Assembly: GCF_016801865.2 (NCBI RefSeq) | Contig: NC_068938.1 | Location: 108,923,176 to 108,987,175, forward strand | Source of the DNA: Culex pipiens pallens | Lineage: Eukaryota > Arthropoda > Insecta > Diptera > Culicidae | Length of the DNA stretch: 64,000 nt | Reading direction: 5' to 3' | Shown here: in pieces, positions 1-9,813 of the stretch | Position numbering within the stretch: the stretch's first letter is position 1 | Layout: each line of letters begins with the position of its first letter | Program-made: the position numbers and the translations under genes | Notes under the pieces: model-generated | Databases searched by the model: none | What the model was told of the DNA's origin: nothing | Seen by the model: the letters and a program-made list of their open reading frames with translations, nothing else

Positions 1-944
1 CCACTAGGTTCCGGAATATCTCCGTGGCCAAGTGTCCAATTCCGGATTTCTTTGTAGATTCTGAAAATAGACATTTGTCCGGTTCTTTTGAGGAGTGAAC
101 GAACTTATTTGGTCAAAAGAGGCCAAAGATACAGCATTTATAAGGTTTTTTCGGTATCTCGCATCAGACGTTCGGACTGTAAGGGTTAACTATGCGTGCG
201 TACATGTGTGTGTGTGCGCCAGTGTTTGAGTTTCGGAAATATGACGTTCGTTCCAGCATTTTCCGGTTGACGCACCACGCCAAAGTCAAAGTCAGGATGT
301 CGAGCAGTTGGAACGAACTGACGGCAGCTGATGCCGGAGCGGCGTTCATTATGGCTCATGGACGACCCGTCACGGTGCGCTGCTACCTTTGAGTTCTTCA
401 GCCCCACAACACCTCGTTTTTCCATGGACGTGACAAATGGTTGAACAACAACAACAACAACAACACAAAAGCGCCTCCAGGAAGTCGTGGAAAGTGTAGT
501 TCCTTCACCGTCACAGAGGAGACTCTTGCTCTTGTTGTCAAGTTGATTTCTTCTGGCGTGCTTCTTGTGCTGGTTATGCGCGACTAAGCGTGCCTTTGAA
601 CTTAACCATTCATACTATACAGAAGACATGAACGAGTTGCTGGTGGTGCTATCTCTTGGCCGTGTAATTGGGAATAATTACCGGAATTAGTGAATGGAAG
701 TAGGAGGGTTTGAATAGAATTGCCATCAGTTGGAAGGAATCAGAATGAAATTGCTAGCCACTTTTTTGCAGCACGCGATCAAAGGGACGCAAAAATTCAA
801 ACTCGTTAAATCGGAATAAGTTTCCGTCGAATTCAACAACTATTTCAAAGCGTCGGAGGTACTTTCAAAATTGTAACAAGTTATCAAGTCCTTCGCACGA
901 TTGCGATATAACTGTAAAAAAAAACTATTGCAGTAAAGCGATAC
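1..944. other. No gene recognised
   Basis: Only short frames on both strands with no recognisable protein. A short (AAC)n microsatellite lies at about 443-464. Nothing else structured was seen before the foldback element begins. Confidence 0.5.
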
Positions 945-952
945 ATTCTCAA

Positions 953-3236
953 TAGCCTGTCCCATTTTGAGGTCATGTCGAGGAATTTCAGGTGCTCACT
1001 TCTTAAATGATAGATTATGATGTTAGGAACAATGTTTTCTTAGACAAGAAAAAATAATAAAATACTTTCTCGCACCCCCTAGTCGATTTACTGAAAAAAG
1101 TCACTTTTTTGAACAAATTTTCTAAAATCGCTTGGAATCAATACAAAAACTGTTTCGATCAGGTGTGTATTATCTTCAAACGATAGGTTTTTGTCCATAG
1201 ATTAAGATGCACTATCAATATTGGACCAAAATTTAAGTTTTTGGACTCTCCCAGGCGGATTTGTGTCGAAAAAATCGCATTTTTTCGAAACTTTTTTCAG
1301 AAATGTTCATTTAATTTAGGGTAGCCTATTTTTCCCAGTAAAACCAATACATGCAGCTTGTAGGAAATTTCATGGCGAACATTTTTCCCTCTGAGAAAAT
1401 GCAATTTCGACACTCCAGAGCCGAGATATTTGAGTTTTAGTGAGGAAAAAAGTGCCAATTTTCAAAATTTCTCAGAATTCAGAAGCAAGGCCTACTAATT
1501 ACACGATGTAGCAAGCATATGTCTCAAAGGTCAAGGTATGCTTTTTTATAGTAATTTTGGCGGCTGAATCCAAATCTGAAATCAAATTTCGTGTAAACAG
1601 TGATGTTTTGGAGCTACACCCTTTTGGAATGTTATTTGCGTGTTTAAGAGGCAGTTTTTGTAAATATTACTCGGTTTGTTCTAGAGGTCGTATCGAGGTG
1701 CTCCGATTTGGATGAAACTTTCAGCGTTTGTTTGTCTATACATGAGATGAACTCATGCCAAATATGAGCCCTCTACGACAAAGGGAAGTGGGGTAAAACG
1801 GGCATTGAAGTTTGAGATCCAAAAACATAAAAAATCTTAAAATTGCTCGCATTTTAGTAAAACTTCATCATTTCAAAACACTCTTAGATGCATTCGAAAG
1901 GTCTTTAGAAGCACTTCAAAATGAGCCATAGACATCCAGGATTAGTTTAACTTTTTCTCATAGCTTTTGCGGGTTTCGCCTCGTAAGCGGAAGGTGATGG
2001 GTTCGATTCCTGTCTGGCTCGGCAAAGTCAGATCCCTTAAAAGAGTAAATATGCTCACTGGGAATACTGACCGGTAGGGGATGGGTTTCGACTAGCGGCG
2101 TGCTGGGTTTCCAATCCAGAGGTCGTGAGTTCGATTCTCGTACCGGGATGATGAAAAAAAAAAAATTACTGTTAAAAATGGATTTTTTTAAAACCTCAAA
2201 ATCTTTTTGCAACAGCCTCCAACACCCATACTCTTTTAGCTCAAAAGTTAGGGAATTTCATGGACTATAATCCTACGGTAATAACTTTTTGGCCAATCGC
2301 AGTTTTTCTCATAGTTTTTCGATTTTTCTATAAAAAACATTTTACAACGTTAGTTATTGTCCCTACAGCATCCATAGCGGCACTTTTTAGTCTCAATTTT
2401 GTCATATTCGAAATCCTTGGAAACTTCAAACTTCAATGCCCGTTTTACCCCACTTCCCTCATCTCATCTCATCTCATCCAAATCGGAGCACCTCGATACG
2501 ACCTCTAGAACAAACCGAGTAATATTTACAAAAACTGCCTCTTAAACACGCAAATAACATTCCAAAAGGGTGTAGCTCCAAAACATCACTGTTTACACGA
2601 AATTTGATTTCAGATTTGGATTCAGCCGCCAAAATTACTATAAAAAAGCATACCTTGACCTTTGAGACATATGCTTGCTATATCGTGTAATTAGTAGGCC
2701 TTGCTTCTGAATTCTGAGAAATTTTGAAAATTGGCACTTTTTTCCTCACTAAAACTCAAATATCTCGGCTCTGGAGTGTCGAAATTGCATTTTCTCAGAG
2801 GGAAAAATGTTCGCCATGAAATTTCCTACAAGCTGCATGTATTGGTTTTACTGGGAAAAATAGGCTACCCTAAATTAAATGAACATTTCTGAAAAAAGTT
2901 TCGAAAAAATGCGATTTTTTCGACACAAATCCGCCTGGGAGAGTCCAAAAACTTAAATTTTGGTCCAATATTGATAGTGCATCTTAATCTATGGACAAAA
3001 ACCTATCGTTTGAAGATAATACACACCTGATCGAAACAGTTTTTGTATTGATTCCAAGCGATTTTAGAAAATTTGTTCAAAAAAGTGACTTTTTTCAGTA
3101 AATCGACTAGGGGGTGCGAGAAAGTATTTTATTATTTTTTCTTGTCTAAGAAAACATTGTTCCTAACATCATAATCTATCATTTAAGAAGTGAGCACCTG
3201 AAATTCCTCGACATGACCTCAAAATGGGACAGGCTA
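953..3236. mobile_element. Foldback (long inverted repeat) DNA element, 2.3 kb
   Basis: The two ends are near-perfect reverse complements over about 0.8 kb. The left arm runs inward from 953 starting TAGCCTGTCCCATTTTGAGG, and the right arm ends with its complement at 3236. An 8-bp direct repeat ATTCTCAA flanks it at 945-952 and 3237-3244, which fits a target-site duplication. Eight bp is typical of hAT and P superfamilies, but no transposase is encoded, so it is non-autonomous and the superfamily is a guess. The centre (about 1850-2425) is not palindromic and carries a SINE. Its internal sequence recurs at about 12673-14057. Confidence 0.85.
1971..2165 (+). mobile_element. Dimeric tRNA-related SINE (Twin-like)
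   Basis: Interrupts a sequence present uninterrupted at about 12990-13015. It has two tRNA-like units in tandem: one with box-B-like GGTTCGATTCC near 2002, the other with AGTTCGATTCTCG near 2128. It ends in an A-run at about 2154-2165. Two tRNA units plus a poly-A tail match the published description of Twin SINEs from Culex pipiens (about 220 bp). This copy looks 5'-truncated, starting near the first anticodon arm. The Twin assignment is inference from architecture. Confidence 0.6.
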
Positions 3237-3312
3237 ATTCTCAATCATAACTCAATATTGCAGAATGGCTTAGCAAAAAAATTGTTCGATTTGGAGGCCA
3301 CAATGTCCCAAA

Positions 3313-3695
3313 GTCCTCGGGCTGGGAACCGTGGTGTAGGGGTAGCGTGGTTGCCTCTCACCCAGTCGGCTTGGGTTCGATCCCAGAAGGTCCCGGTGGC
3401 ATTTTTCGAGACGAGATTTGTCTGATCAAGCCTTCCGTCGGACGGGGTAGTAAATGTTGGCCCCGGTCTAACCTAGAGGGTTAGGTCCTGCCTCGCTGGA
3501 TTCGCTGGTAGGCAGTTGAACTCACAATCCAAAGGTCGTCATTTTGAATCCCGGGCTGGATGGAAGCTTAGGTGTAAAAAGAGGTTTGCAATTGCCTCAA
3601 CAATCAAGCCTTCGGACACCTAGTTTCGAGTAGGAATCTCGCAATCGAGAACGCCAAGGCAATGCTGTAGAGCGAATAATTTGATTTGATTTTTG
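3313..3695 (+). mobile_element. tRNA-Glu-derived SINE, copy 1
   Basis: The tRNA-like head has box A (TGGTGTAGGGG type), a CTCACCC anticodon loop matching tRNA-Glu(CTC), and box B GGTTCGATCCC. A second tRNA-like unit follows (box-B-like segment near 3540). The 3' end is an (ATTTG)-type repeat. Imperfect 11-bp direct repeats flank it: AATGTCCCAAA at 3302-3312 and AATGTCTCAAA at 3696-3706. A second copy lies at 22032-22450. Confidence 0.8.
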
Positions 3696-3706
3696 AATGT
3701 CTCAAA

Positions 3707-5006
3707 ATAAGGAAAATAATGTTGACACATTCTCCGGCAATGTACACCTTAGGATGAAATTTTGAAAAGCGTGTATGAGCTATTTGGATATTTTTCCTCG
3801 ATTCTAGACTACTTGAAGCTTCAAAAATCATGGTTTTCATTAATTGATCATTTGAATATCATTTTGTACAAGTTGGTTAGGTTATGCATCAATTCGTGAT
3901 AAAATCATCGTTTTAAAACATTTTTCTAAAAACTCCTGCTTTTCAGCGAAATAAAATCCAAAAAATATTCTTTTGATTGCATTTTGTAGGTTTTTAGTTG
4001 TTCTAAACGGAAATGTCATGGGTTTGCAGTTTATCTTAAGTTAAGTATTTTTTCAAACTAGTGTAAATTTACCATTTTATTGCGTTGCAACGTCACGAAA
4101 AAGGGACATTTGTTTATGTCAACAAAAAACTAAACATTCAATCATTTTGATATTTCGGATGCTCTTTGTACTTGGAAAGAGCTTTCAAATGCAATCTAGA
4201 GCGACTTAATTGGTTGTCTAGATCCAAAGTTACAACAGGTTTAAGTTTGCGTTGCAACGTCACGAAATTTTAAATCATATTGGCCACATGGTAAAAAAAG
4301 TGAATGCGTAGTTGGTTGTTGAAGATAAAAGGATACTAAATATTATATATTTTTTATATAATGTTTCCGAGCATATTTACAAAAGAATTGTACATGGGTC
4401 ATTCACAAATTCCGTCACTTAAGTTTGTATGCAACTCGAAAAAAGTAGTATTTTATGAAACTTGTTGAACAAATCAAAATATACCGATGTTCAAAAGGGG
4501 GAAAAAATCTAAAACTTTCAAAAAAGTAATCACGTGGTTACTGAATGGCCCCTTTATGATTAACTGATTTACGTGAGGGTTCATTCTAATACAACGCAAC
4601 GATTTTTTTTATCCCACACCCTTAAGTAGGCCAAATTACAGTGAAATTCACTTAACAATGAAAATCACGTGATTCGATTGTTTTTTTTTACAAACTTTTG
4701 TCACTCTGTTGTTGGACAAACCCTTGCCTAAATAAGTTGTATGCAACGTTTAGTTGTTCGCAATTAAAAATGTTATGTTGCGCAGGTAAACAGTTTTATT
4801 ATTTCCTCAAATTTAAATCAAAAAGCACAAAAGTCAACAAAATAAGTTACGTTGTTTGCAGATCACCCCTTAGGGGCCATCAACAAACGTTATGGGCCCT
4901 TTATTTATAAATTCAAAATAAGCCCTCCTGAAAACTTGAAGCTCCTCACCTCCCTTCTAAAACTTCCACGTGTTTTGTAAGTTTCCCAAAACCATTAAAA
5001 TATTAA
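3707..5006. other. AT-rich repeat-like region with GCGTTGCAACGTCACG motif
   Basis: No gene. Two exact copies of the 16-nt motif GCGTTGCAACGTCACG lie at 4082-4097 and 4249-4264; the same motif recurs at 10155-10581. The rest reads like degraded dispersed repeat, with no domain in any frame. Confidence 0.45.
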
Positions 5007-5160
5007 GGGAGCGTTCTTGCATTACGTAACAAAACATTTATATTTTTAGACCCCTTCCACCCCCTGGAAATACATTTCCGATACACTTTTTTTGTATAAA
5101 TCCTCGAACCCTCCTCCCTCCCCCTTGATATTACGCCGTTACGTAATGCATGGACGTCCC
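5007..5160. mobile_element. MITE-like palindrome, about 154 bp
   Basis: Begins GGGAGCGTTCTTGCATTACG and ends with an imperfect complement (GTTACGTAATGCATGGACGT then CCC). The interior is C/T-rich. No clear target-site duplication, so the class is unassigned. Confidence 0.55.
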
Positions 5161-5389
5161 GTTACATGGATAGAGGACGGGAGAGGGGGGGGGGGGTTTC
5201 CTTCGTGATAATGGAATAATACAAAAAAAAAGGTGCAGGTGGTTATGTTACACATGACCAGTATGACAAAGAACTTAGCAGAAAAGCTTTTAAAATTAAG
5301 CAATTTTGTTGAATTATGCGTCAGATAAAATCAAAACATTATTGGATTTATATTTTCGTTTAATTTCTCTTTAAGCTCCGTATTAAAAA

Positions 5390-6080
5390 ACCATGATATC
5401 TCTATAATTCGATGTTTGTCCCCCAATCGGAACAATCGTGAGGTAGCGGCCTCTCCAGATTGTTGCCACCTTTTTCGAAATGGCCAGTATTGTAAACCAT
5501 GAGTTGTGATACCCATATTGCCAAAACTCGTTGGTTCAATAGATGTCTTCCCGGGAAAACTTTCCTTTAGGGCACCGGCCACTGCAGCTTTTGGTTAACT
5601 TTTTCTAAATTGCCATTTTCATTACCAATATCAAAAACCATGAAATTTGATACCAATATTGCCCAAAATCGTATGGTTCGGTAAATGTCCTCCCGGGAGA
5701 ACCTCCCTGACCGGCACCGGCCACTCCAGGTTGTGGCCAATACTGTCAAATTGGCCATTTTCATCACCAGTATCAAAATCCAAGAAGTTTGATACCCATG
5801 TTGTCCAGTCTCGTATGGCCTTCCATCGGAACACCCCTGAGGAATCTGGCCACTCCGGGTCTTGTGGCCAGAATATTCCGGTGGCTCTCAATTATTCTGG
5901 CTGGCCTGCCTCCGCTTGGTCTGCTCCTAGCTCCGGGCTAGCTGCTTTTCGGCCAACTGCTTCTGGGCCTCCAGGCCATCTGCTTCCAGGTCCAGGTTGA
6001 TGTTTACTCCTCGGCGTCCAGCGATAGAATGATTTCACTGGACTGACCGAGCCGGGTTATATTGGCTTAGAATGGTGACG
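5390..6080 (-). repeat. Direct repeat block A, copy 1
   Basis: Matches 8995-9813 in the same orientation. It contains about three ~142-bp subunits (anchor GGTTCGGTAAATGTCCTCC near 5532, 5675 and 5817), then about 260 bp of non-repeated sequence ending AATGGTGACG. On the minus strand the non-repeated part carries a TATA-like sequence near 6060 and a short coiled-coil-like peptide (LDLEADG, EAQKQLAEKQLA). With copy 2 it brackets the tandem array between them, like a pair of LTRs, but clean LTR ends were not found. Confidence 0.65.
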
Positions 6081-7996
6081 GATGCCCCGCCCCTTTGCGC
6101 CGGTTATCCCATTCCTACGTCATTCGCTTTTTGATGCACTGGTGGGGATAAGAAGTCGTGAAGGCAGCATTTTTGCCAACGATTTTCATTCCATCGTAAT
6201 CGTTCGAACCGACAACATCGTAGCAGCAGCAGCAGAAGCAGCAGCGGAAAAAACAACGACTGAAGGAAATCAAGAGTGAGCTCCGAGAAGAAGAAACACG
6301 CCAGCGTGTGCGTGAGATTGCTGCCAAGATGACGTTGAAGGAGAAAAACAAGGCCTACTTGGATGGACGCTCGAGGAGATGGCCACAAGAATCAACTTCT
6401 GCTGCAATTTAACAAAATGGCGCTTTTCAGCGCCAACGAAAAGTTCACGAAAGAGTTATTGTTTCAAATGATTCATGCACTGCTCCTGGTGCATTTTTAA
6501 AGCTTTTGACGCTTGGCGTTTAATTTAATTTAAATATTTCCCCCAAAATTTTCATTTTAAAAAAAACTTACGAATATTACCAATTTTCGCTTGCAAGTGT
6601 CAACGGTCAATCGATCGCAGTTGGCCTTGAACAAGCAAGCGCGGGCTTTGACCCACGCAAAAAATCTTTCCGCTCTCTGATTGGCTGTTTTGTTTTGCCG
6701 TGGAGTCGTGAAGGCAGCATTTTTGCTAACGATTTTCATTCCATCGTCATCGTTCGAACCGACAACATCGTAGCAGCAGCAGCAGCAGCGGAAAAAAAAC
6801 AACAACTGGAGGAAATCAAGTGCGAGCTCCGAGAAGAAGAAACACGCCAGCGTGTGCGTGAAATTGCTGCCAAAATGACGTCGAAGGAGAAAAACAAGGC
6901 CTACTTGGATGGACGCTCGAGAAGATGGCCACAAGAAGAAACTTCTGCTGCAATTTAACAAAATGGCGCTTTTCAGCGCCAACGAAAAATTTACGAAAGA
7001 GTTATTGTTTTAAATGATTCATGCACTGCTTCTGGTGCATTTTTAAAGCTTTTGACGCTTGGCGTTTAATTTAATTTAAATACTTCCCCCAAAATTTTCA
7101 TTTGAAAAAAAAATGAACGAATATTACCAATTTTCGCTTGCAAGTGTCAACGGTCAATCGATCGCAGTTGGCCTTGAACAAGGCAACCGCGTGCTTTGAC
7201 CCACGCAAAAAATCTTTCCGCTCTCTGATTGGCTGTTTTGTTTTGCCGTGGAGTCGTGAAGGCAGCATTTTTGCCAACGATTTTCATTCCATCGTCATCG
7301 TTCGAAACGACAACATCGTAGCACCAGCAGCAACAGCGGAAAAAAAAATCAACGACTGGAGGAAATCAAGAGCGAGCTCCGAGAAGAAGAAACACGCCAG
7401 CGTGTGCGTGAAATTGCTGCCAAAACAACGTCGAAGGAGAAAAACAAGGCCTACTTGGATGGACGCTCGAGAAGATGGCCACCAGAATCAACTTCTGCTG
7501 CAATTTAACAAAATGGCGCTTTTCAGCGCCAACGAAAAATTCACGAAAGAGTTATTGTTTCAAATGATTCATGCACTGCTTCTGGTGCATTTTTAAGCTT
7601 TTGACCTGGGTGCGGAATAGTTGTCCGCAAAGCGGCCTCAATTTTGAACTGTCAAAGTGGAACCAATTTACTGTTCGCCAAAAGCTAGGAAAAAGTAGCA
7701 AGTATTGTAATCGATCTTTTTTTTTTGTCCGAAATAAAAAATCGATGGCGTCAAGCTTTTGAGGAATTATTCAAAGTTAACAAATCTAGAGTTTTTTTTT
7801 AAAAGGTCCAAAAAAACTATTGTATTTATAGGACTTTATAAAAATACTCCTTGGCATAATAGAATAGACATTGTTTTTGGATTCGTTTGGGTCTTATGTT
7901 TGGAGAAGCTGGAGCAGGATGATATTTTTTTTAAAAAAGGACAAAATTTAATGAAATTAAACATGCTGAACTGAAATACATAAAAAAAGATCTAGT

Positions 7997-8517
7997 TCAC
8001 TCATCAACATTTATGTCCATCCGGAAGCTTTCTTCGTCTATTGATTCCGCACTATTGGTAGGCACTGCATCCTTCTTCTTATACAAAACTTGCTCCTTGT
8101 TTTTCCAGACGGTGTGTTTGGACTCAAAATGAGCATTACACAGCCTCGAACGTCCATTCAGTGGCTCCTCAGATTCACAAAACTCCACCCACTTCCAACG
8201 CAATTTTTTGTCACGCGGAAAACGATTTTTTTTATTTTTTTTTTTATTTATATTTATTCAGATTTTCTTTTCCATATACATTCATTCAGTTAAAATATTA
8301 TTGAGTGTCCAATCACAATCGATGACTTTTCACCTCAATTTTAAATACTAGCAACTTTCATTTATTCATGAAATATTGTAGCTTTCGCTATTCAGTGATT
8401 TCAAATGTAGGAGGTCCTACATGTACAAAAGGGAAAAGGGACACGCGGAAAACGATAAAGCCCTCTTTTGGCCGCCCATCGTTAAGAGTAAGAACAAAAA
8501 TGCGCGAAACACTTCAT
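7997..8517 (-). pseudogene. THAP-domain transposase N-terminus, broken
   Basis: Reading on the minus strand from an ATG at 8517-8515, the frame starts MKCFAHFCSYS, giving the first zinc-ligand pair (C-X4-C). It then meets one TAA codon at 8484-8482. It continues in the same frame with the THAP hallmarks GLYRFPRDKKLRW, then LCNAHF (the C-X2-H ligand pair) and DAVPT, ending at TGA 7999-7997. A 215-bp retroposon interrupts it between FPR and the following residues. All C2CH ligands and the conserved Pro and Trp are present, so the call as a THAP domain is strong. THAP is the sequence-specific DNA-binding domain of P-element transposases and of host THAP proteins. The setting inside an element with an 8-bp duplication favours transposase. 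The protein stops right after the domain, with no GTP-binding or catalytic region. Confidence 0.75.
8227..8441 (-). mobile_element. Poly-A retroposon inserted in the THAP frame
   Basis: A 15-bp direct repeat CACGCGGAAAACGAT at 8212-8226 and 8442-8456 flanks a 215-bp insert. Read on the minus strand it ends in AATAAA-like motifs and a long A-rich tail (the T-rich start of the + strand at 8227). This is the signature of LINE-mediated retroposition. The head (CCCTTTTCCCTTTTGTACAT) is not a tRNA and I do not recognise the source RNA. Confidence 0.75.
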
Positions 8518-8994
8518 TTTTCAACGAAAAGTTTAGCTCAACAGACCTACAATGTTTGAAAACAAATCACTTTAGCTACAAAAAATAAGTCACGCTTGAG
8601 CTTGAACACAGCATTCTACTTTGTTTACGTTCACAGCTCTTTCGCAGCTGGAGCAGTGGGGAGCATTCGAAAATAACGTTACGCATTTCGTCTATTCAGC
8701 ACCCAGCTTTTGACGCTTGGCGTTTAATTTAATTTAAATGCTTCCCCCAAAATTTTCATTTAAAAAAAAAAATTGAACGAATATTAACAATTTTCGCTTG
8801 CAAGTGTCAACGGTCAATCGATCGAAGTTGGCCTTGAACAAGCAAGCGCGGGATTTGACCCACGCAAAAAATCTTTCCGCTCTCTGATTGGCTGTTTTGT
8901 TTTGCCGTGGAGTCGTGAAGGCAACATTTTTGCCAACGATTTTCATTCCATCGTCATCGTCAACGATCGCAGTTGAGCCTTGAACAATTGCTCA

Positions 8995-9813
8995 AAATCA
9001 TATGGTTCGGTAAATGTCCTCCCGGAAGAACCTCCCTGAGGGCACCGGCCACTCCAGGTTGTTGCCAATACTGTAAAAATGGTCTTTTTCATTACCAGTA
9101 TTTAAAAACATGAATTTTGATACCCATATTGTCAAAAATCGTATGGTCCGGTATATGTCCTCCCGAGAGTACCTCCTTGAGAGCACCGGCCACTCCAGGT
9201 TGTGGCCTACACTGTCAAAATGGTCATTTTCATTACCAGTATTGAAAAACATGAATTTTGATACCAATATTGCCCAAAATCGTATGGTTCGGTAAATGTC
9301 CTTCCGGGAGAACCTCCCTGAGGGCACCGGCCACTCCAGGTTGTGGCCAATACTGTCATAATGGCCATATTCATTACCAGTATTGAAAACCAAGAAGTTT
9401 GATACCCATATTGCCCAAAATCGTATGGTTCTGTTAATGTCCTCCCGGGAGAACCTCCCTGAGGGCACCGGCCACTCCAGGTTGTTGCCAATACTGTCAA
9501 AATGGCCATTTTCATCACCAGTATCAAAATCCAAGAAGTTTGATACCCATATTGTCCAGTCTCGTATGGCCTTCCATCGGAACACCCCTGAGGGTTCTGG
9601 CCACTCCGGGTCTTGTGGCCAGAATATTCCGGCTGGCCTGACTCCGCTTGGGCTGCTCCTTGCTTCAGGCCAGCTGCTTTTCGGCCAATTGCTTCTGGGC
9701 CTCCAGGCCATCTGCTTCCAGGTCCAGGTTGTTGTTCACTCCTCGGCGTCCAGCGATAGAATGATTTCCTTGGGCTGATCGAGCGGGGTTTATATTGGCT
9801 CGAAATGGTGACG
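8995..9813 (-). repeat. Direct repeat block A, copy 2, with 141-bp subrepeats
   Basis: Four to five subunits with an exact 141-bp spacing (anchors at 9004, 9145, 9286, 9427 and a diverged one at 9568). 141 bp is 47 codons, and the minus strand stays open across all of them (8998-9711), giving a 47-residue repeat with the core NLEWPVPSGRFSREDIYRTI. I do not recognise the peptide. The non-repeated end carries a minus-strand TATAAA near 9790 and a short coiled-coil-like peptide. It may be a coding minisatellite or an LTR-like block. No intact start or splice structure was confirmed. Confidence 0.6.

Larger units (their letters stand above)
7606..8706 (-). mobile_element. P-superfamily-like DNA element, non-autonomous, 1.1 kb
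   Basis: Splits the third unit of the tandem array precisely. Terminal inverted repeats are CTGGGTGCGGAATAG at 7606-7620 and the complement of CTGGGTGCTGAATAG at 8692-8706 (14 of 15 match). The target duplication is CTTTTGAC at 7598-7605 and 8707-8714. The only coding content is a minus-strand THAP-domain reading frame. An 8-bp duplication plus a THAP DNA-binding domain is the established combination for P elements. The rest of a P transposase (normally about 750 residues) is missing, so this is an internally deleted or fossil copy. The right-hand end is the transposase 5' side. Confidence 0.75.
6140..8970 (+). repeat. Tandem array of ~545-bp units (block B)
   Basis: Units recur about every 545 bp, judged by GGAGTCGTGAAGGCAGCAT near 6153, 6703 and 7250. 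The third unit is split by the inserted element at 7606-8706 and resumes at 8707; a partial unit ends near 8965. Each unit has a CCAAT-like segment (CTCTCTGATTGGCTG) and a + strand frame with a repeated Ala/Gln stretch followed by a charged peptide. In unit 2 the frame ends ...EKNKAYLDGRSRRWPQEETS, with stop at about 6958. I do not recognise this peptide, and it lacks a convincing ATG in units 2 and 3. It could be an exon or transposon remnant. Confidence 0.7.
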
